Assembly (NCBI GenBank): GCA_963383645.1
Contig: OY726563.1
Location: 28,056,821 to 28,120,820, forward strand
From: Muscardinus avellanarius
Taxonomy: Eukaryota; Chordata; Mammalia; Rodentia; Gliridae
Reading direction: 5' to 3'
DNA length: 64,000 nt
The notes beneath the pieces were generated by a model, which was not told where the DNA came from, searched no databases, and saw only the letters and a list, made by a program, of their open reading frames with translations. The stretch's first letter is position 1; each line of letters opens with the position of its first letter. The position numbers were made by a program, and so were the translations under genes. This document shows, piece after piece, positions 9,656-23,109 of this stretch.

Positions 9656-11310
9656 GTAAAACACTTGCTACCAGTTCACGCTTTTCCCAACTGAACATAC
9701 ACAACACTTATACAATGTTTTTAAAATTCTCCAATAAGTTTTTCAATGACCATATTTGGAACAGGACAGAGATAGGGCCACTCTTCAAACACAAAAGAAA
9801 CTATACATGTCCACTTTCTGATATACTTGGGTGACTTCTGTTTCTTTATCAATGTCAACTACAGTCCTCATCACCTAGAAATATTGTTCATACAAGTTTC
9901 TCATCACCTGGAAAGTTTGCTCATACATACATATATGATATCAATAAATGAGCTATCCCTAGTGACTACATCTAGTCCTGAATATGACCCTGCTATCTTT
10001 AACCTTCCTTAGGATAAGCACAAGCTCTAATCGTATAGACATTTCCACTCATTTCCTATTTCTGTGACACTCCTAGTAATTCCTGTGGTATAAGACCATT
10101 TGCTGCAGCAAAAATTATCAACTAAATTCTTTGTCTACAAAGGTGTTGCTGGTGCCATTTGGTCATTTATTATCTTTTACCTATTGTTACATTACTTTTT
10201 ACCTTAGAATATGTTTGTTGAAATACAGAAGAAAATGTAATTTTATTTCAACTACTCTAAAGTTAGGGTTCTTATTATGGCAAACACTTGCACATAACTA
10301 TTAAACACTATATAAAGTTAAATATTTGAGGAGTAGGTATCATAACATCTTCCTGTTATGAAGACATCTTTGATGAATTATATTATTAGAGAAATTGGTT
10401 GAGGTATCCATATGGGCTAAAATACATTATTATATTTCCCGCTTAAAATGTTAAAATAAAAACCCACACTGCACAAATTTATACCTTCCAAGTACTTACA
10501 GGAAGAGATTAATATCAGAAATTATATTTGAGACACATGACTGAAACACTGAAGGAAGAAAACATCATAGAGTAATGTATTTTGTGGCATGTTTTTAAAT
10601 TTTAAATATATACAATTGAACCATATGTCCTACAACCACAAACAGAAATATTCTCTATTACAGAGCATTATGTTCTGAAGGTCAAATTATTTAAGTGAAT
10701 CATGTATGAAAAGGGGATGGTCTAGAAGATAAATGTTTTGGGTTTTTTTCACTTACTTGCTAAAAATTATTTTAAAAGACCCAAATCTGGTCTTGTTCAT
10801 ATCACAGTGGAGAAGGTCCCACTATAGAGTAAGGAGTACTAACAAGCTCTTTAAATTCGGTAGTTCTTATATCTGCCTTTATCTCTTGTTTTTATTACAA
10901 TAAACTAAGTATTTGCTACATTTCTAGTGTTTCAGATGGTGGTAGAAATGTAAACCAAAAGTGATCAAAGTAAAAAATCTTTGAACATTGACCTTTTACC
11001 TTTAAGTCTAAATATGATGTTCCTGATATAAGATAAAGGTGAAAAATTACAGTACTTCATGAAAATTAAACATGACAACAAGTGAAGTCAATATGTTGCA
11101 GGAGAAATGAGGATAAAACAAAGGAGTGAAAGTTTTATAATTATTTATTAACATATTTTTCCTCACACTATATCTGTAAATGAGAGCATTTCTGAAAAAG
11201 GATAGAGTATTTTAATCGAAAGTTGCAGTTTGGTCATACACTAGTTTTTTAAAAAAAGGGCAACAGTGACTTCTTCCTCCCTAATTTCCAAGAATTCCCC
11301 TTTTCTCTGA
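9656..11310. other. Unassigned DNA
   Basis: No gene or repeat family recognised in about 1.6 kb. Base composition is AT-rich, and the longest frames (around 61 codons) show no family features. Confidence 0.45.
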
Positions 11311-11344
11311 ATGACTGGCATCAGAGATATCCTTTCATATTTTG

Positions 11345-11621
<277 letters not shown>

Positions 11622-12892
11622 TTATATTATTCATATACATATATGTATATGTGAAATCTTACCTTGCAAAATTCAACAGAGCAATCACAATATCAACATG
11701 ATGATAAAACTCAATATACATATAAAAGATGCAGGAAGCAGCTAGTGGCTTTTCATTAAGTTCTGTTTCCTGCTGGCCCAATAGTCACAACTATCACTTC
11801 CAAGATCCTATCACATCACAAGCCACAGCTCCCATCAACTCTGCAGTTACCTAAGTACAATTTATAATGAAAAAAGCTCTTAGCCTTTAATATACCTCCT
11901 GCTGCTCTGATGGTACTCTAAAATTATCTCTTTCTTCTGCTCTATGTCTTTGTGTTCTGCACATATTGGAATTTACATTTTACTGCTGAGTGGGAGAGGT
12001 TTTGGTCTAGTTTCAATGTTAAAGGCTTTTTATCCTTTGATTTTTGCCCATAGAGCTGTGATTTATTCTGAGCCGTCCAATCCTTCCCATGCACACAGAA
12101 ATGTGCTCATGTGTCAGCCACGAGAGGTTAGGATATACCACAGTAAGAAAACCCCCAAAATCTAGTTGCAGGAAACATTAGAAATTATTTCTTACTGTTG
12201 CTATATTTTAAAATGTTTAATACATGTTTTGCTATGTACCTGTTGGTAGGAAGTCTCTTCCCATCTCCCAAGATGATGGTTCAGTCCTATTTTCAGAGGT
12301 GGTGAGCTGGTGTGATAAAGGGAATATGACATATCTCACATCCTTTTACCAAACACTGATAAAATTAGTCAAATAACTCCACAAACCAAATGGAGAAAAG
12401 TAATGCAGTCCTACCTTGTTGCAGGAGGCTGAAAACAGGAAATAGTTGGCAAACAATATTAATAATTACTACACTATGAAGATATAATAGAAAACATTAA
12501 CAGTTCTGGAATTGCCTACTGTTTTCATGAATTGTACTGTTTTCATGAATGTGTTTTGGGTCCTGATAAAAATAGGATTATTATTTACTGAATAAATAAT
12601 ATTTGATATATCTTGTGCTTCATTTATTTTCGTTTTATTGAATTAAATCATTAATTATTGGGAATTATTTTAACATTCAGAAACAGATGAGTGCAGTTTT
12701 ATAGAAGTAGCAAAAACTATCTTCAAGTACGTAGTTTCTTTGGGTTTCATCTTTACCCTTGTATTGCAGATATAACTGCATTATCCTACCTACCTTGTTT
12801 TGCTTATTTTTTTTCCTGTCAATTTTTTTTAATCCTTGGTATTAAATCCCTCAACCTCAGCAGCTTTGCCTCTTAGCACCATAAATATTCTT
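11622..12892. other. Unassigned DNA
   Basis: Nothing recognisable. A tiny local duplication of actgttttcatgaat occurs at about 12518-12550. Confidence 0.45.
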
Positions 12893-13107
12893 TTAGTATG
12901 TGTGTGGTACTGGGGGTGGAACCCAGGGGCTTTTTTTAACCTCCAGGCTAAACTCCCAGATCTTTTTTATATTTTATTTGGAAACAGGGTCTCACTAAGT
13001 TGCTGAGAGCCTCACTTAGTAGCTGGGGCTGGCTTCGAACCTGTGCAATCCTCCTGCCTCAACCTCCCAAGCGCGGGGATTACAAGCGTGCGCCACCACG
13101 CCTGGCT
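12893..13107 (-). mobile_element. B1-ID dimeric SINE
   Basis: Full-length long-type dimer on the minus strand, flanked by the TSD taaatattctt (12882-12892 and 13108-13118). CpGs in the B1 half are well kept (gcgcggggattacaagcgtgcgccaccacgcc), which suggests a fairly young insertion. Confidence 0.95.
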
Positions 13108-13118
13108 TAAATATTCTT

Positions 13119-13966
13119 ACTTATGTGGGTATCAAGATATGTTTTCAGGAAACTTGCACTAGCTATTAAATGTCTAATACCAAATAATCCACAATATTAA
13201 CATTATGTTGACCATTTCTTCTCATTCCAGATGTCTGTTTATCCTTAAATCAATGTAATGTCTTTTATGCTTTCTGGTTGTTTAATGACTTATTTTTATT
13301 AGTGTCTACATCCCTGCTTAAGTAATTCTAATTTTTATATGGGTTTCCATTAAAGTGAAGACATTTATTTTGAGCCCCAGTCCTCATCTTTCTGACCCTG
13401 ATCTTAAAGATGCTGACTTTTCCAAATGTGCATGTTCCATCCTGATGTCCCAATTTGATTACACTCTTCATTCATGGCCCTATTCCTGTTGGCTCCTTTG
13501 ATCTAAACCCCTGGAAGTTCCTAGAATGTTTTAGACACTAATGACACCAAAATTTTTTTTTCAAACACAGAGAAATCTATGGAGGATCAGTACTGAGTTC
13601 TTTCAAATCATTAGGTAACTAATTGCCCCCGCAAAATGATCATTACCAAGCAAGTTCATAAAACAACAATCTATCACATAATAGTTCTTCACTTGACCTA
13701 TTAGTATGATGATTGTATTCATTGCTTATGGAACATTAAACCTTCTTAGAATTTTTAAACAAATAATTTTGTTTTATATTTTAAGTATTTAATTTTCAAG
13801 TATTTACCTCCTTAAAGTTTCTCCACACAGATTCAAAAGCAAACTTGGCATTTTTAGCAAAATTGATAGTAATAACTTCACATATTGTCAAAGTATTATT
13901 TGAACTGCTTTCTTCCTCAGTCTTACCTTTTCTTCTCCAAATCCCTTATCCAATACCTTTTTCTAT

Positions 13967-13968
<2 letters not shown>
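13119..13968. other. Unassigned DNA
   Basis: No gene or named repeat recognised. Confidence 0.45.

Positions 13969-14022
<54 letters not shown>
13969..14022. repeat. (CT)n microsatellite
   Basis: About 50 bp of uninterrupted CT, just before an antisense L1 fragment. Confidence 0.97.
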
Positions 14023-14026
<4 letters not shown>

Positions 14027-14049
14027 CATTTTAAGACTTTTTTATTTCC

Positions 14050-14404
14050 TATTTTTTCTTTAGCATCTGAATATGATGGAAAACATACAACTCGACTTTC
14101 TGAGCTTGACTATTCTCAATACAATATTTTCTATTTCTATCCATTTTTGTACAAATAACATAATTTTGTTCTCTTATGGCTGAGTAGAAGCTTATTGTGT
14201 CTATTTACCACATTCTCTTTATCCATTCATCTGTGGGCATATACCTGGGTTGGTTCCATAATTGCTATCAGTTTCAATAAAATGTGTGGGGAGGGAAGAG
14301 GGAAGACTAGTGTGGGATGCCAAAGGAAATATACCATGAGCTGTGTGCAAGTGTGTTTCTATAATTTTATCTTCACTATGAAGTACAAATATAATATAGA
14401 AACA
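14050..14404. mobile_element. L1 with internal inversion (antisense ORF2 end + sense 3' UTR)
   Basis: 14050-14275 is antisense ORF2 3' text (aaaacatacaactcgactttctgagc, tatggctgagtagaagcttattgtg, ttatccattcatctgtgggcatatacctggg). From about 14280 the sequence turns to sense 3' UTR (gtgtggggagggaagagggaagact..tgaagtacaaatataatatagaaac). Opposite-facing L1 pieces with a single junction are typical of twin-primed integration. Confidence 0.6.
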
Positions 14405-14735
14405 AAATGAGTTTAAAATTTTAAGACTTAAGTTAAAAATTGTATCTTTATTTTTGTGAATTTTGGCAGGCTTTTGTCAAAAGTCTAGATATAAAAAGGA
14501 AAATTTGGTAGGTAAGTGCTTCCATTCTCATTTATTTACTGCAAGAAGACATTATCAAATAATATGAACACATACAGTGGCTGGCTCTTGCTCAGATTGT
14601 TCTTGACCTAAGATACATAAACAGAAGTAAAGTGCACCAAAGGGATCACAACATTGAGAATTTTCCTTAAAAATACCTCAGAAAGAAAGTACCCATGTAT
14701 TACTAGTGGCAAACAATATGCCTTTAAACATGACC
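14405..14735 (+). repeat. Left arm of a ~330 bp inverted repeat
   Basis: The arm pairs with the reverse complement of 16969-17300. Blocks shared exactly include gcttttgtcaaaagtctagata, tgcaagaagacatta, cacatacagtggctggctcttgc, gacctaagatacataaacagaag, and the end tacccatgtattactagtgg plus caaacaatatg. I estimate high but not perfect identity (above about 85% by eye). Similarity stops after tgacc at 14735. The arm contains no reading frame. Confidence 0.85.
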
Positions 14736-16968
14736 CCTGGCAGAATTTTTTAATTATTTAGGGGTAAAGTAAAAAAAAAATGCCAAGGGAAGTATTTGAG
14801 ATTCCCCTTGAACTTTACCTATCATAACATTAGCTGAAAAATCTGGCACACTTCAGACCCCAGAATTTTGTAAAACTATGCCTTCCACTACAGGCACATT
14901 TCAGATACACACCACTGCTGTTAGCTCTTTTTGACTTAATATTCTAAGAAAATGAATTCATGTTCAAATAAAATATAGCTACATATTAGAAATATTAGCA
15001 GTTTTTTTTCTTAGATCTGATCTTATGTTGATCTAAGGTAGCTGGATTAAATAATGGACAAGTCAATACAGTTTAATGCATCAAGACACATATGAGTTTA
15101 CTTCTTCCTTATGTAAATAGGGTAAGAGAGTTCAGTGGAATTCTCCTCAAATCTGCAAATTCAGAATGTTAGTAATGGGTTTTATGTTTGTTATAATTAT
15201 CAATGAACAATAGCATGTTTTAATTTGAATCTACACTATAATGCTAATGTTGAACAATCTGTCATGGAATGATTAATGGAAATGATGTGCATACACAAAC
15301 TTATCAAAACCAGTCACTGTGGTGTGCATGGGAAGATGGTGAGGGAGAAGTGAGAACTGGGAAAAAGCTCAATTAATGCTGTGTGCACATATGCCTCTGT
15401 CACCATGAATGCATCAAGATATCTGATTATAATGTACCAATAAAATAAAAAACAGGTCCCCCCTAACATGGAATGATGAAGCTCTTCTTCCCAAAGATTC
15501 AAAATACTAATCGCATTATTTTAAGTATCAGGGATGACACAGTACTTTGAAAAACTGAGGAAGTTAATAGGAGCTTTAAAGGATGACTTTTTACTGTCTC
15601 AATACACAGGTAGTTCTCAGACTCTTTAACAGTATTGCAGTATAATGATCAACATATAACATATTACAGAATACATTTTATATATTATCTGTTGAAATAC
15701 ATATGTTAGATTATGTCAGGTAAATGAAACCAAAATATTTTATAGAACTAAAAATACATGTTGCGTCACTGAGTTTATCTCAAATGAGGCATAATAAATG
15801 GGTGATTTTTCATTTACTATTGGACTAGTGAGACTAAATAAGCTTGAAAACTCAGCCTTATTTGAGTAATGCATGTTCATTCTACCTGATCTCTTCCTTT
15901 CCATAAATAAGAGAGATTCAAAACTGAAATAACTGGAAATAATACTGGCATGTTATTTTGCAAGCAATAATCTTATTGATGTGGGCTGCTGTGAGGAGGA
16001 AAGAATAGCACAGGAGTGTGAAGGTGACTCATTGCGCCATGTTCATATTATTTTCTATAAATAAGAAAGATAACATGTATCATCATCAGTATAGCTGAGA
16101 GAATAAGTTTTTTACCCTAGTGCCAAGTTATATTATTTCACATTTATACTATTGTTATGAATATGAAATTTGAAGGATCCAGTGGAGAGCCAAAATAATT
16201 TTGAAGATATGCATCTTTTTTTTCTCTTCAAGACATTCAATTTTTCTTCCTTTAATGGCTGTTGATGCTAAAATACAAAATGCTACCTGATGAATATCTA
16301 ACCCACTAAAATATGATTCCACTTTACAGAATGATTTGGATGGTACTACTTATTTTCTATTATGATATTTTATTCAGGAAAGAAAGGATATGCTGCCATA
16401 GCATGCCACTTTATTTTCTATTATATATATTCAGTGAATTTATCATTTGACCATAAATATAAAATTTAAACAACAAACCTGAAGGACTTGAGGCCTTGCA
16501 CTTTTTAAATCTCTCCAAATTTTCTGAGGTTGAGGTGGCATCACAGCCTGACAACCTAGCATTAGAGCAGGACCTTTGTCAGCAAGAAGCCTTGTTTAGG
16601 ATTATCTTGAATAATAAACATGAAAATGAAAATTTTAGGTAAAGACAGAAAAATGGCATTCTCATGTGTTTTCATTCTTCTTTAACTATTGAGAAATATT
16701 TTCTTGCCTTGATTCTTGTCATTAACTCTTGAGTTCTCAATTTTCATTTGATCAAGTTGTTGTTTGTTTGTTTGTTTCTATTTTCCACATAGGAACTGAA
16801 GAACTCCTAAAAAAAAGAAAAAGCTGACAAAAGCTGACAAAAGCTGCTTAAAAGGTTTTAATTACTTTACATTTCATTTTGAAAGAATTCCAGCCTTTTT
16901 ACTATGACATATAAGGCACAAAATAAAAATTATAGGTAAATAAAAATAAAAATTATAGGTCATATTTA
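14736..16968. other. Spacer between the inverted arms
   Basis: 2.2 kb of mostly unassigned AT-rich DNA. It includes an L1 3' UTR-like remnant at about 15310-15455 (ggtgagggagaagtgagaactggg..ataatgtaccaataaaat). No transposase-like or other long reading frame is present, so nothing supports an autonomous element bounded by the arms. Confidence 0.5.
15310..15455 (+). mobile_element. L1 3' UTR remnant
   Basis: Purine-rich block, then gcacatatgcctctgtcacc and ataatgtaccaataaaataaaaa, in the order seen in the young L1 3' ends here. Degraded copy. Confidence 0.65.
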
Positions 16969-17300
16969 AAGACATATTGTTTGCCACTAGTAATACATGG
17001 GTACTTTATTTCTAAGGTATTTGTAAAGAAAGTTCTCAAAGTCATGATACCTTTGGTGCACTTCCCTTCTGTTTATGTATCTTAGGTCAAGAACTATCTG
17101 GCAAGAGCCAGCCACTGTATGTGCTAATTTTATTTGTTAATGTCTTCTTGCAGTAGCTAAATGAGAATGGAAACACCTACCCACCCAATTTTCTTCTTTC
17201 TATCTAGACTTTTGACAAAAGCTCTTTAAACTTCACAGAAAGAAACAAAAAAATACACTCTTTTAGCTTAATTTTTAATTTTTTAAATTTTAATTTTAAA
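16969..17300 (-). repeat. Right arm of a ~330 bp inverted repeat
   Basis: This is the reverse-complement partner of 14405-14735. It begins with ggtcatatttaaagacatattgtttgccactagtaatacatgg and ends in T/A-rich tracts that align loosely with the start of the left arm. Differences are scattered substitutions and small indels. Confidence 0.85.
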
Positions 17301-19715
17301 TTTTTTAATTTGCCATGTATCTACTCTTCATTTTTTCTAGAGATGATTTTCCCCTACTTACCTAGAGAATTTCGATTTACTTCTATTGTATAAGAATTTA
17401 TTTAAGCTTATTATTTGCCTACAAAATTGTGTAACCAACCTAGGTGCTTGTCAATAGATGAATAGATAATCATAACTGAGCATAGAGAAAAGTGGAATAG
17501 TAAAAACAGATAGTAAGAGAGAAGTAGGGAGAGAAAAGAAAGGAATGATAAAAATAAACAATTCTAATTATGCTATGCCCATGCACAAAGGTATCACTAC
17601 CAATCTACTACTATGAACATGAACCAGTGCATAGTGGTGTAGAACCTAAAGGGAAACACCAAGACCTGTGTACATGTTTGTAAGACTTTGAACCTCACAA
17701 TGTACCAATGAAAGCATAAAAAAAGAGCCATTGCATCCATATATGATTAAATCTGAAAAAAAAAAAAAAAGACCAGCAAGAATCTTTCATTCTTTTTGGT
17801 TCTTTTTGGTTTCAATACACTTAATATTTTCCTTTAAGGACAGCATTCAGGTGGCTCTCTGGCAAAGAGAAACAAATGTAGACTATGCTGAGTGAAAACA
17901 TCCAACTGCTTCTCATCTGTAATTTTGGGAGAAGTGTTTAACACACAGTCCCTACTGCTGTTTGGGTTCTTAGCCTCATGCTGTGGCTTGAATTCCAGGC
18001 AGTTATTTGTCATTTCAACAGAAAACCTGAAAAATAATAGCTTAAGTATATTAGAATTATGTATAAAACTAAAGGCTTAGCAATCCTGCCTTGGAGTATA
18101 TGAGGTAGTCTGAATATCTTTGCTATTGTGGTTTGATCATTTATTCTGCGAAATAAATATGGAAATATTCATCTATATATGTTTAATAATGTTCCTTTTA
18201 TTCTTGCAAATAAAGACTTTAGAAGAAATGTTATTAGAAGAAAAATAGAAAAAAGTTGAAAAGTTTTAAATTCTACTTTTAAAGAGATTTTATTTTGTGT
18301 GAGGGCAAGTAGCAGTAGTCGTGTGAGTATCATTGAGTACATGAACAAAAGACACAAATCAGTTGAACAGCATCAGCTTCTACTTTAAATGTGAGAAATT
18401 ATTTTGAGAAAACAGTGCTCAAAGATGATGACTTAATATGCAGAAGGTGTGATATAATAACACCAAAATGACTTTTTATTTAGATCAAATGACTTGACCT
18501 AAATTAATTTCACTCATTTTTAATTCTAACTTTTCTTATGCATCTATCACAATGTCACTGTTAATATGTTTGCTCAAATCTCAAAAGAAATTCACTTGAA
18601 GTTCAAAATTATCAGTTTTATATGGGCATTTTCAGCTGCTTCAAAAGTAAATCCATTACATCAAAACAACAATGGGTGGATTTTTGTCATCCAATTCATA
18701 AAATCAAAGTAAAACCTTTGGAAGTTCAGTCAGTCAAAGGCGAAGCATCTGGCATTATCATAGATGCTCTTTCAGGTTCAATTTTATGGCATAATATTGA
18801 AGATATAATTATTTTGGACAACACAAATTTAGTGCACAACTGTGATATGGCTAAAAATTATGCTGTGTTTCAATTAAGAAATTTATGAAATATAAAGAAT
18901 TTGTGAAACAGACAATTCTTGTTTGATCATTCAAGATAAACATTGTATCTGTCTAAATTTACACATATAGTAAACAAACTAGAAAAATAAGATGAAGCGA
19001 ATATTTACAAAATAAGTCATTAACTAAATATATGACCCGCCTCTCTTTGCTGTCTATCTTTAATTGGATTATAGAAATATTTGATGTTCTAAAGCAATTC
19101 CTCTAATATTTCATTTCCATTTTGCTTATATTTAGATGAACATTGTTAATTTTAATGTTTTTAAATAGGGTCATAAATCATTTTTTCAAGATTTCATTGA
19201 ATAGCAATCATAGAAAACAAGACTAAAAATAAACTTTAAGGTTTATTTCTAGAAAGGTGAGTGAATAACTGAAAATTACGTGATAAGAGCTTAAAGGCAG
19301 AATATTAAATCTTAAAATTCTATCATCCTACTTTGAAATACCTTGCTTTACTAGAAGAGACTTTTGATGAAACTTCAATTCTAATCAGATAAGTAACAAA
19401 GTGGAATGCAATTTAAAAGAGTTGGGTTTTGAAGCATCCATACTTGATAAAACATTCAAAGACTGAATAAATAGGAATTATTTGACAAATTTATAAGCAT
19501 AATATTTAGGCAGCTGTATTAATACTTTAAATGAAAAAAATAAATTGACATGACCTTGTATTTTTGAGAATTTGATCTGAATTTAAGAGACATTTAAACA
19601 TCCTTGCCAAATATTTATAATATTTAATAGAGTAGACATAAGTATCAAAAGCTGAATTTATTAACCATAAAATACAGTGAAATCTGGAACTGGGAGCAAT
19701 GATGCATTCATGCTC
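17301..19715. other. Unassigned DNA with a degraded L1 3' end
   Basis: Around 17500-17725 a purine-rich block (gaagtagggagagaaaagaaaggaatg) and a tail ..cacaatgtaccaatgaaagcataaa suggest a very old L1 3' UTR. An 88-codon plus-strand frame at 18622-18888 is discussed under findings. The rest is unassigned. Confidence 0.4.
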
Positions 19716-19848
19716 TTCCACCAACTCTAGAAGCTGAGGCAGGAGGATTGCAAATTTGAGGTCAGCCTGGGTAATTTAGGGAGAAGCTATGTTAAATTTA
19801 AAAATAAAAAGTAATAGAGCACATAGGTTCAATATCTGGTATAACAAA
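19716..19848 (+). mobile_element. B1-ID SINE, 5'-truncated and diverged
   Basis: Begins within the B1 half (gaagctgaggcaggaggattgcaaatttgaggtcagcctggg) and continues to an ID half with ggttcaatatctggtat. It is among the most diverged SINE copies in the window. Confidence 0.65.
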
Positions 19849-19899
19849 AAGAAAAATATTTTTAAAACTGAAGATTGAAAGCAATTTTATGAAGACTAT

Positions 19900-20015
19900 T
19901 TTATATTTTTATTGTTGCATTGTAAATATACATCACAGAGAAGTTTAAAGTAATATAAGCATACTTGTACATAGCACATGGTGAGTTTTCGTCTGAATCC
20001 TAGTCCCCCCAATAT
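19900..20015 (-). mobile_element. L1 3' UTR remnant, antisense
   Basis: The phrase tttttattgttgcattgtaaatatacatcaca is the complement of the L1 terminus (..tgatgtatg..aatgcaccaataaaaa). The purine-rich block is not clear. Confidence 0.5.
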
Positions 20016-21304
20016 ATATGACTTCATAATTTTTAAAATAGCAGTGTCATATTGAACAAAACAGTGCTTCAGATAAATATCAGTGAAAAACTATTATAGA
20101 TAAATTAGGTGAATGGTACCAATAATAATTATTTTACATATACTACTTTTAATCTTCATATACTACTACATAATTTGAAATGTATCTGAACAGTTTAAAA
20201 TTATAATGTATAATGTTTTCTTGGGTTTATTGGTATTGATCTTTAAAATACAGATTTATTTTAAGCTTTTTATTATCACCTCATAATTATATATATTAAT
20301 GTGACTTACTATAGTATTTCCATATATACATGCATCATGCATTCATCATGTGTATATACCCTTCTTTTGCCCTCACCCCCTTTCTCCTGGAACCTTTTCC
20401 AATCTCTAGAAATCCCTCTTCTACTATTAAGTCATTCTTTCTTCTTTTACTTTTTTGGGGGGTTAGGATTCCATATATGAGATAGAATGTACACTACTTT
20501 TTGTATATGCATTATTTTCCTTAATAGGATTTCTTCGAGTTTTCTTCATTTTCCTGCAAATGACATAACAATTCTTCTCTGTGGCTGAATAGTACTCCAA
20601 TGTGCACATATATAGCATTTTCTTTATCTATTCATTTGCTTTCTTCTTTAAAAGTTTAGTAAAACTCAGCAATGAAGCCTTCTGGTCCTGAGCTTTTTTT
20701 GTTGTTTGTTTTTAAAAGACAATCTCTTCAGCTGTTATTGGTCTACTCATGTTTTTATTCTTTGCATTCAGTTTTCATAGGTCACATATCTACAGAAATT
20801 TGTTATTTTCTTCTAGATTTTATATTTCATTGTCATATATATTTTCAAAATAATACTTAATAATCCATTGTATTTCTGTAGCATTGGTTTTGTTGTCCAA
20901 TTTTTAACTCAAGTTTTATTTCATTTTCTCTCTCATTAGCTAGCTAAGGTTTGTCAATTGTATATGTCTTTTTAAATAATTAACCTTCGTTTTATGGATC
21001 TTTTGTATTTTTTTGGATCCTCTTTCATTTAGTTCTATTCCTATTTCATTGTTTCTTTCCTATTTCGAAGTTTGGGTAGGCGTTTTTCTTTATTTTCTAA
21101 GGCTTTGAGATGCTTCACTAGGTTATTTTTAATATTTATATCTTTATGTAAATAGTTATTGCAATAAACATCCCTCTTCATACTGCTTTTGCTGTTTCCC
21201 ATATTATTTGTATGTTGTGTTTCCATTTTCATTTGTTTCATGAATTTTTAAATTTCCCCTCTGACTTTCTTAATGACTCATTATATTAAAAAATGTATTT
21301 TAAG

Positions 21305-21493
21305 TTGGGCTTGGTGGCGCATGCTTGTAATCCCCGTGATTGGGAGGCAGAGACAGGAGGATCGTGCAGGTTCGAAGCCAGCCACGCTGGCTTAAGAGAC
21401 CCTGTTTCCAAATGAAAAAAAAAAGTGTATATATAATAGGTCTTGGAGTATAGCCCAAAGGTAAAAGGGTTTCCAGGAACCCCAGTATCACCC
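21305..21493 (+). mobile_element. B1-ID SINE, short subfamily
   Basis: Short-type copy (gttcgaagccagccacgctggcttaagagacc..gggtttccaggaaccccagt). Its TSD aaaaaatgtattttaag lies at 21288-21304 and 21494-21510 (17 bp, perfect). It was inserted immediately 5' of an older SINE in the same orientation. Confidence 0.95.
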
Positions 21494-21510
21494 AAAAAAT
21501 GTATTTTAAG

Positions 21511-21715
21511 CTGGGGGTAGTGGTGCATGCCTATAATCCCAGTACTTGGGAGGCTGAGACAGAAGGGTTGCAATTTCAAAGACAGGCTCAGCAAGCTGTG
21601 AGACTCTTACCACCCAGTAAGATTCTGTTTCCAAATAAGAAATAAATTGTGCTGGGAGTGTGCCTCAAAAATCGAATGCCTGTGGGTTCAATTCCCAGTA
21701 CCATACACAATTTTT
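21511..21715 (+). mobile_element. B1-ID dimeric SINE, older copy
   Basis: Long-type dimer (ctgggggtagtggtgcatgcctataatcccagtacttggg..gcctgtgggttcaattcccagtacc) directly downstream of the younger SINE. The pair is not a tandem duplication: the subtypes differ and a TSD separates them. Confidence 0.92.
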
Positions 21716-22737
21716 TTATATTCAGTCTCTCTATTTGTATAAATCTAAATATTCTCTTGCTTTTGATTTTTAGTTTTATTACATTTGGATCAGAGAAGGT
21801 ATAAACTATGATTTTAATATTTTTGTATTATTAAGACTTGATTTGTGGCCCAATACATTGTCCATACTAAAGAATATTCCATGTGCTGATGAAAGAAAAA
21901 TGTGTGTATTCCACAGTCATTGGATGGAATGTTCTGCAAATTTCTGAGAAGTCCCTTTGATCTATAGTGTAGTTTAACTCTGATGTTTCTGCATTGATTT
22001 TTTGTCTGAATGATCTATACATTGGTGAAAGTGGAGTAATGAAATTTCCAACTATTATTGTATTAGAGCCTTTCTTTCTCTTTAGGTCTAACAGCATTCA
22101 TTTGTAGAATTGGGTTCTCGATTATTAGGTGCATGTAGATTTATAATCATTGCATCTTCTTGATGACTTTATCCCTTTATCATTATATAGGGACTTTCTT
22201 TGTCTCTTATTACTGTTTTAGATTAAATTCTATTTTGTCAGGTTTGAGTATGTCTATTCCTGCTTCTTTGGGGGTTCTATTTGCTTGAAATACTATTTTC
22301 TATCCTTTTACTTTCAATCTGTGTGTTTCCTTACTGGTGAAGTGAGTTTCTTGTAGACAGCATATTGATAGACTTTGATTTTTAATCTCTTCAGCCAGCT
22401 TATACTTTTTAAGTAGAAAACTAAGACCATTTATATTCAGAGTTATTAAAAGAAGGTATGAACTTGTTTCTATCATTTTGTTGATATTATTCTAGCTTTT
22501 TAAATATTTTAGTTTGATTTTTCTCTTATTCATCTTAGTAGTTTGATGGGTTTCTATGTTTATAATGTTTGATACTTTTCTATTTCTCATTTGTGTATTT
22601 ACTTTTCTAGTGGTATATATACCTTCACATGGTGATTATCTTTTTTCTCCTTGTGAGTATAACACTATGTTAAACATCTTTTGTAAGGCTGGCTTCTGAG
22701 CATGGATATTTGAAGACCGTAATTCTCCATCAATTCT

Positions 22738-23109
22738 TTTTTTAAAATTTATTTTTATTGGTGCATTGTAATCATACATCACATTGGAATATAAGACTTG
22801 AGAGGATATACAAGCACACATCATCCAATTAGCCCTCATCCAGTCCCCATCCTATTCCCTCCCCCTCCCTCAATCCCATGCTTGTTTGGTGATTAACTTT
22901 GATACATGTGTTTATGTACCTCCTGCTTTTTAAAGAGGCTCCATCCTCCCCTATTTCATACCCTCTGATTGGTCACCTTAATTGCTTCACTATAGGGCCC
23001 TTTCTATAGCTTGACCACTTCCTGTTGCCTGTTTCCTCCTAGTTATTGCTGATTAGGGGAAGCATCTGGTTTTAATTTTCTGTGATATTTCTCTGTGCAT
23101 GCCGTGTTA
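22738..23109 (-). mobile_element. L1-like 3' UTR of composite copy 1
   Basis: On the minus strand the order agatgcttcccctaatcagc, then catgggattgagggaggg, then gatgatgtgtgcttg and tgtatgattacaatgcaccaataaaaat parallels, block by block, the 3' UTR of the young L1 at 43690-44040 (agatgctttacctaat.., gggagggaatggggtggg, gatgtgtacatg, atgcaccaataaaa). This shared end would let L1 reverse transcriptase use the composite RNA (inference). Confidence 0.85.

Noticed and set aside
14736..16968. An autonomous DNA transposon bounded by the inverted arms
   Set aside because: The spacer has no transposase-like frame, no target-site duplication is evident outside the arms, and the arms lack short conserved termini. 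Only the inverted arms themselves are supported.
21305..21715. Tandem duplication of a SINE
   Set aside because: The two copies belong to different subtypes and a perfect 17-bp TSD flanks the first, showing a second insertion next to an older one.
22738..23109. An ordinary truncated L1 on the minus strand
   Set aside because: The L1-like part stops just upstream of the position of the ORF2 stop and changes directly into the VNTR in both copies, so the 3' UTR is a module of the composite.
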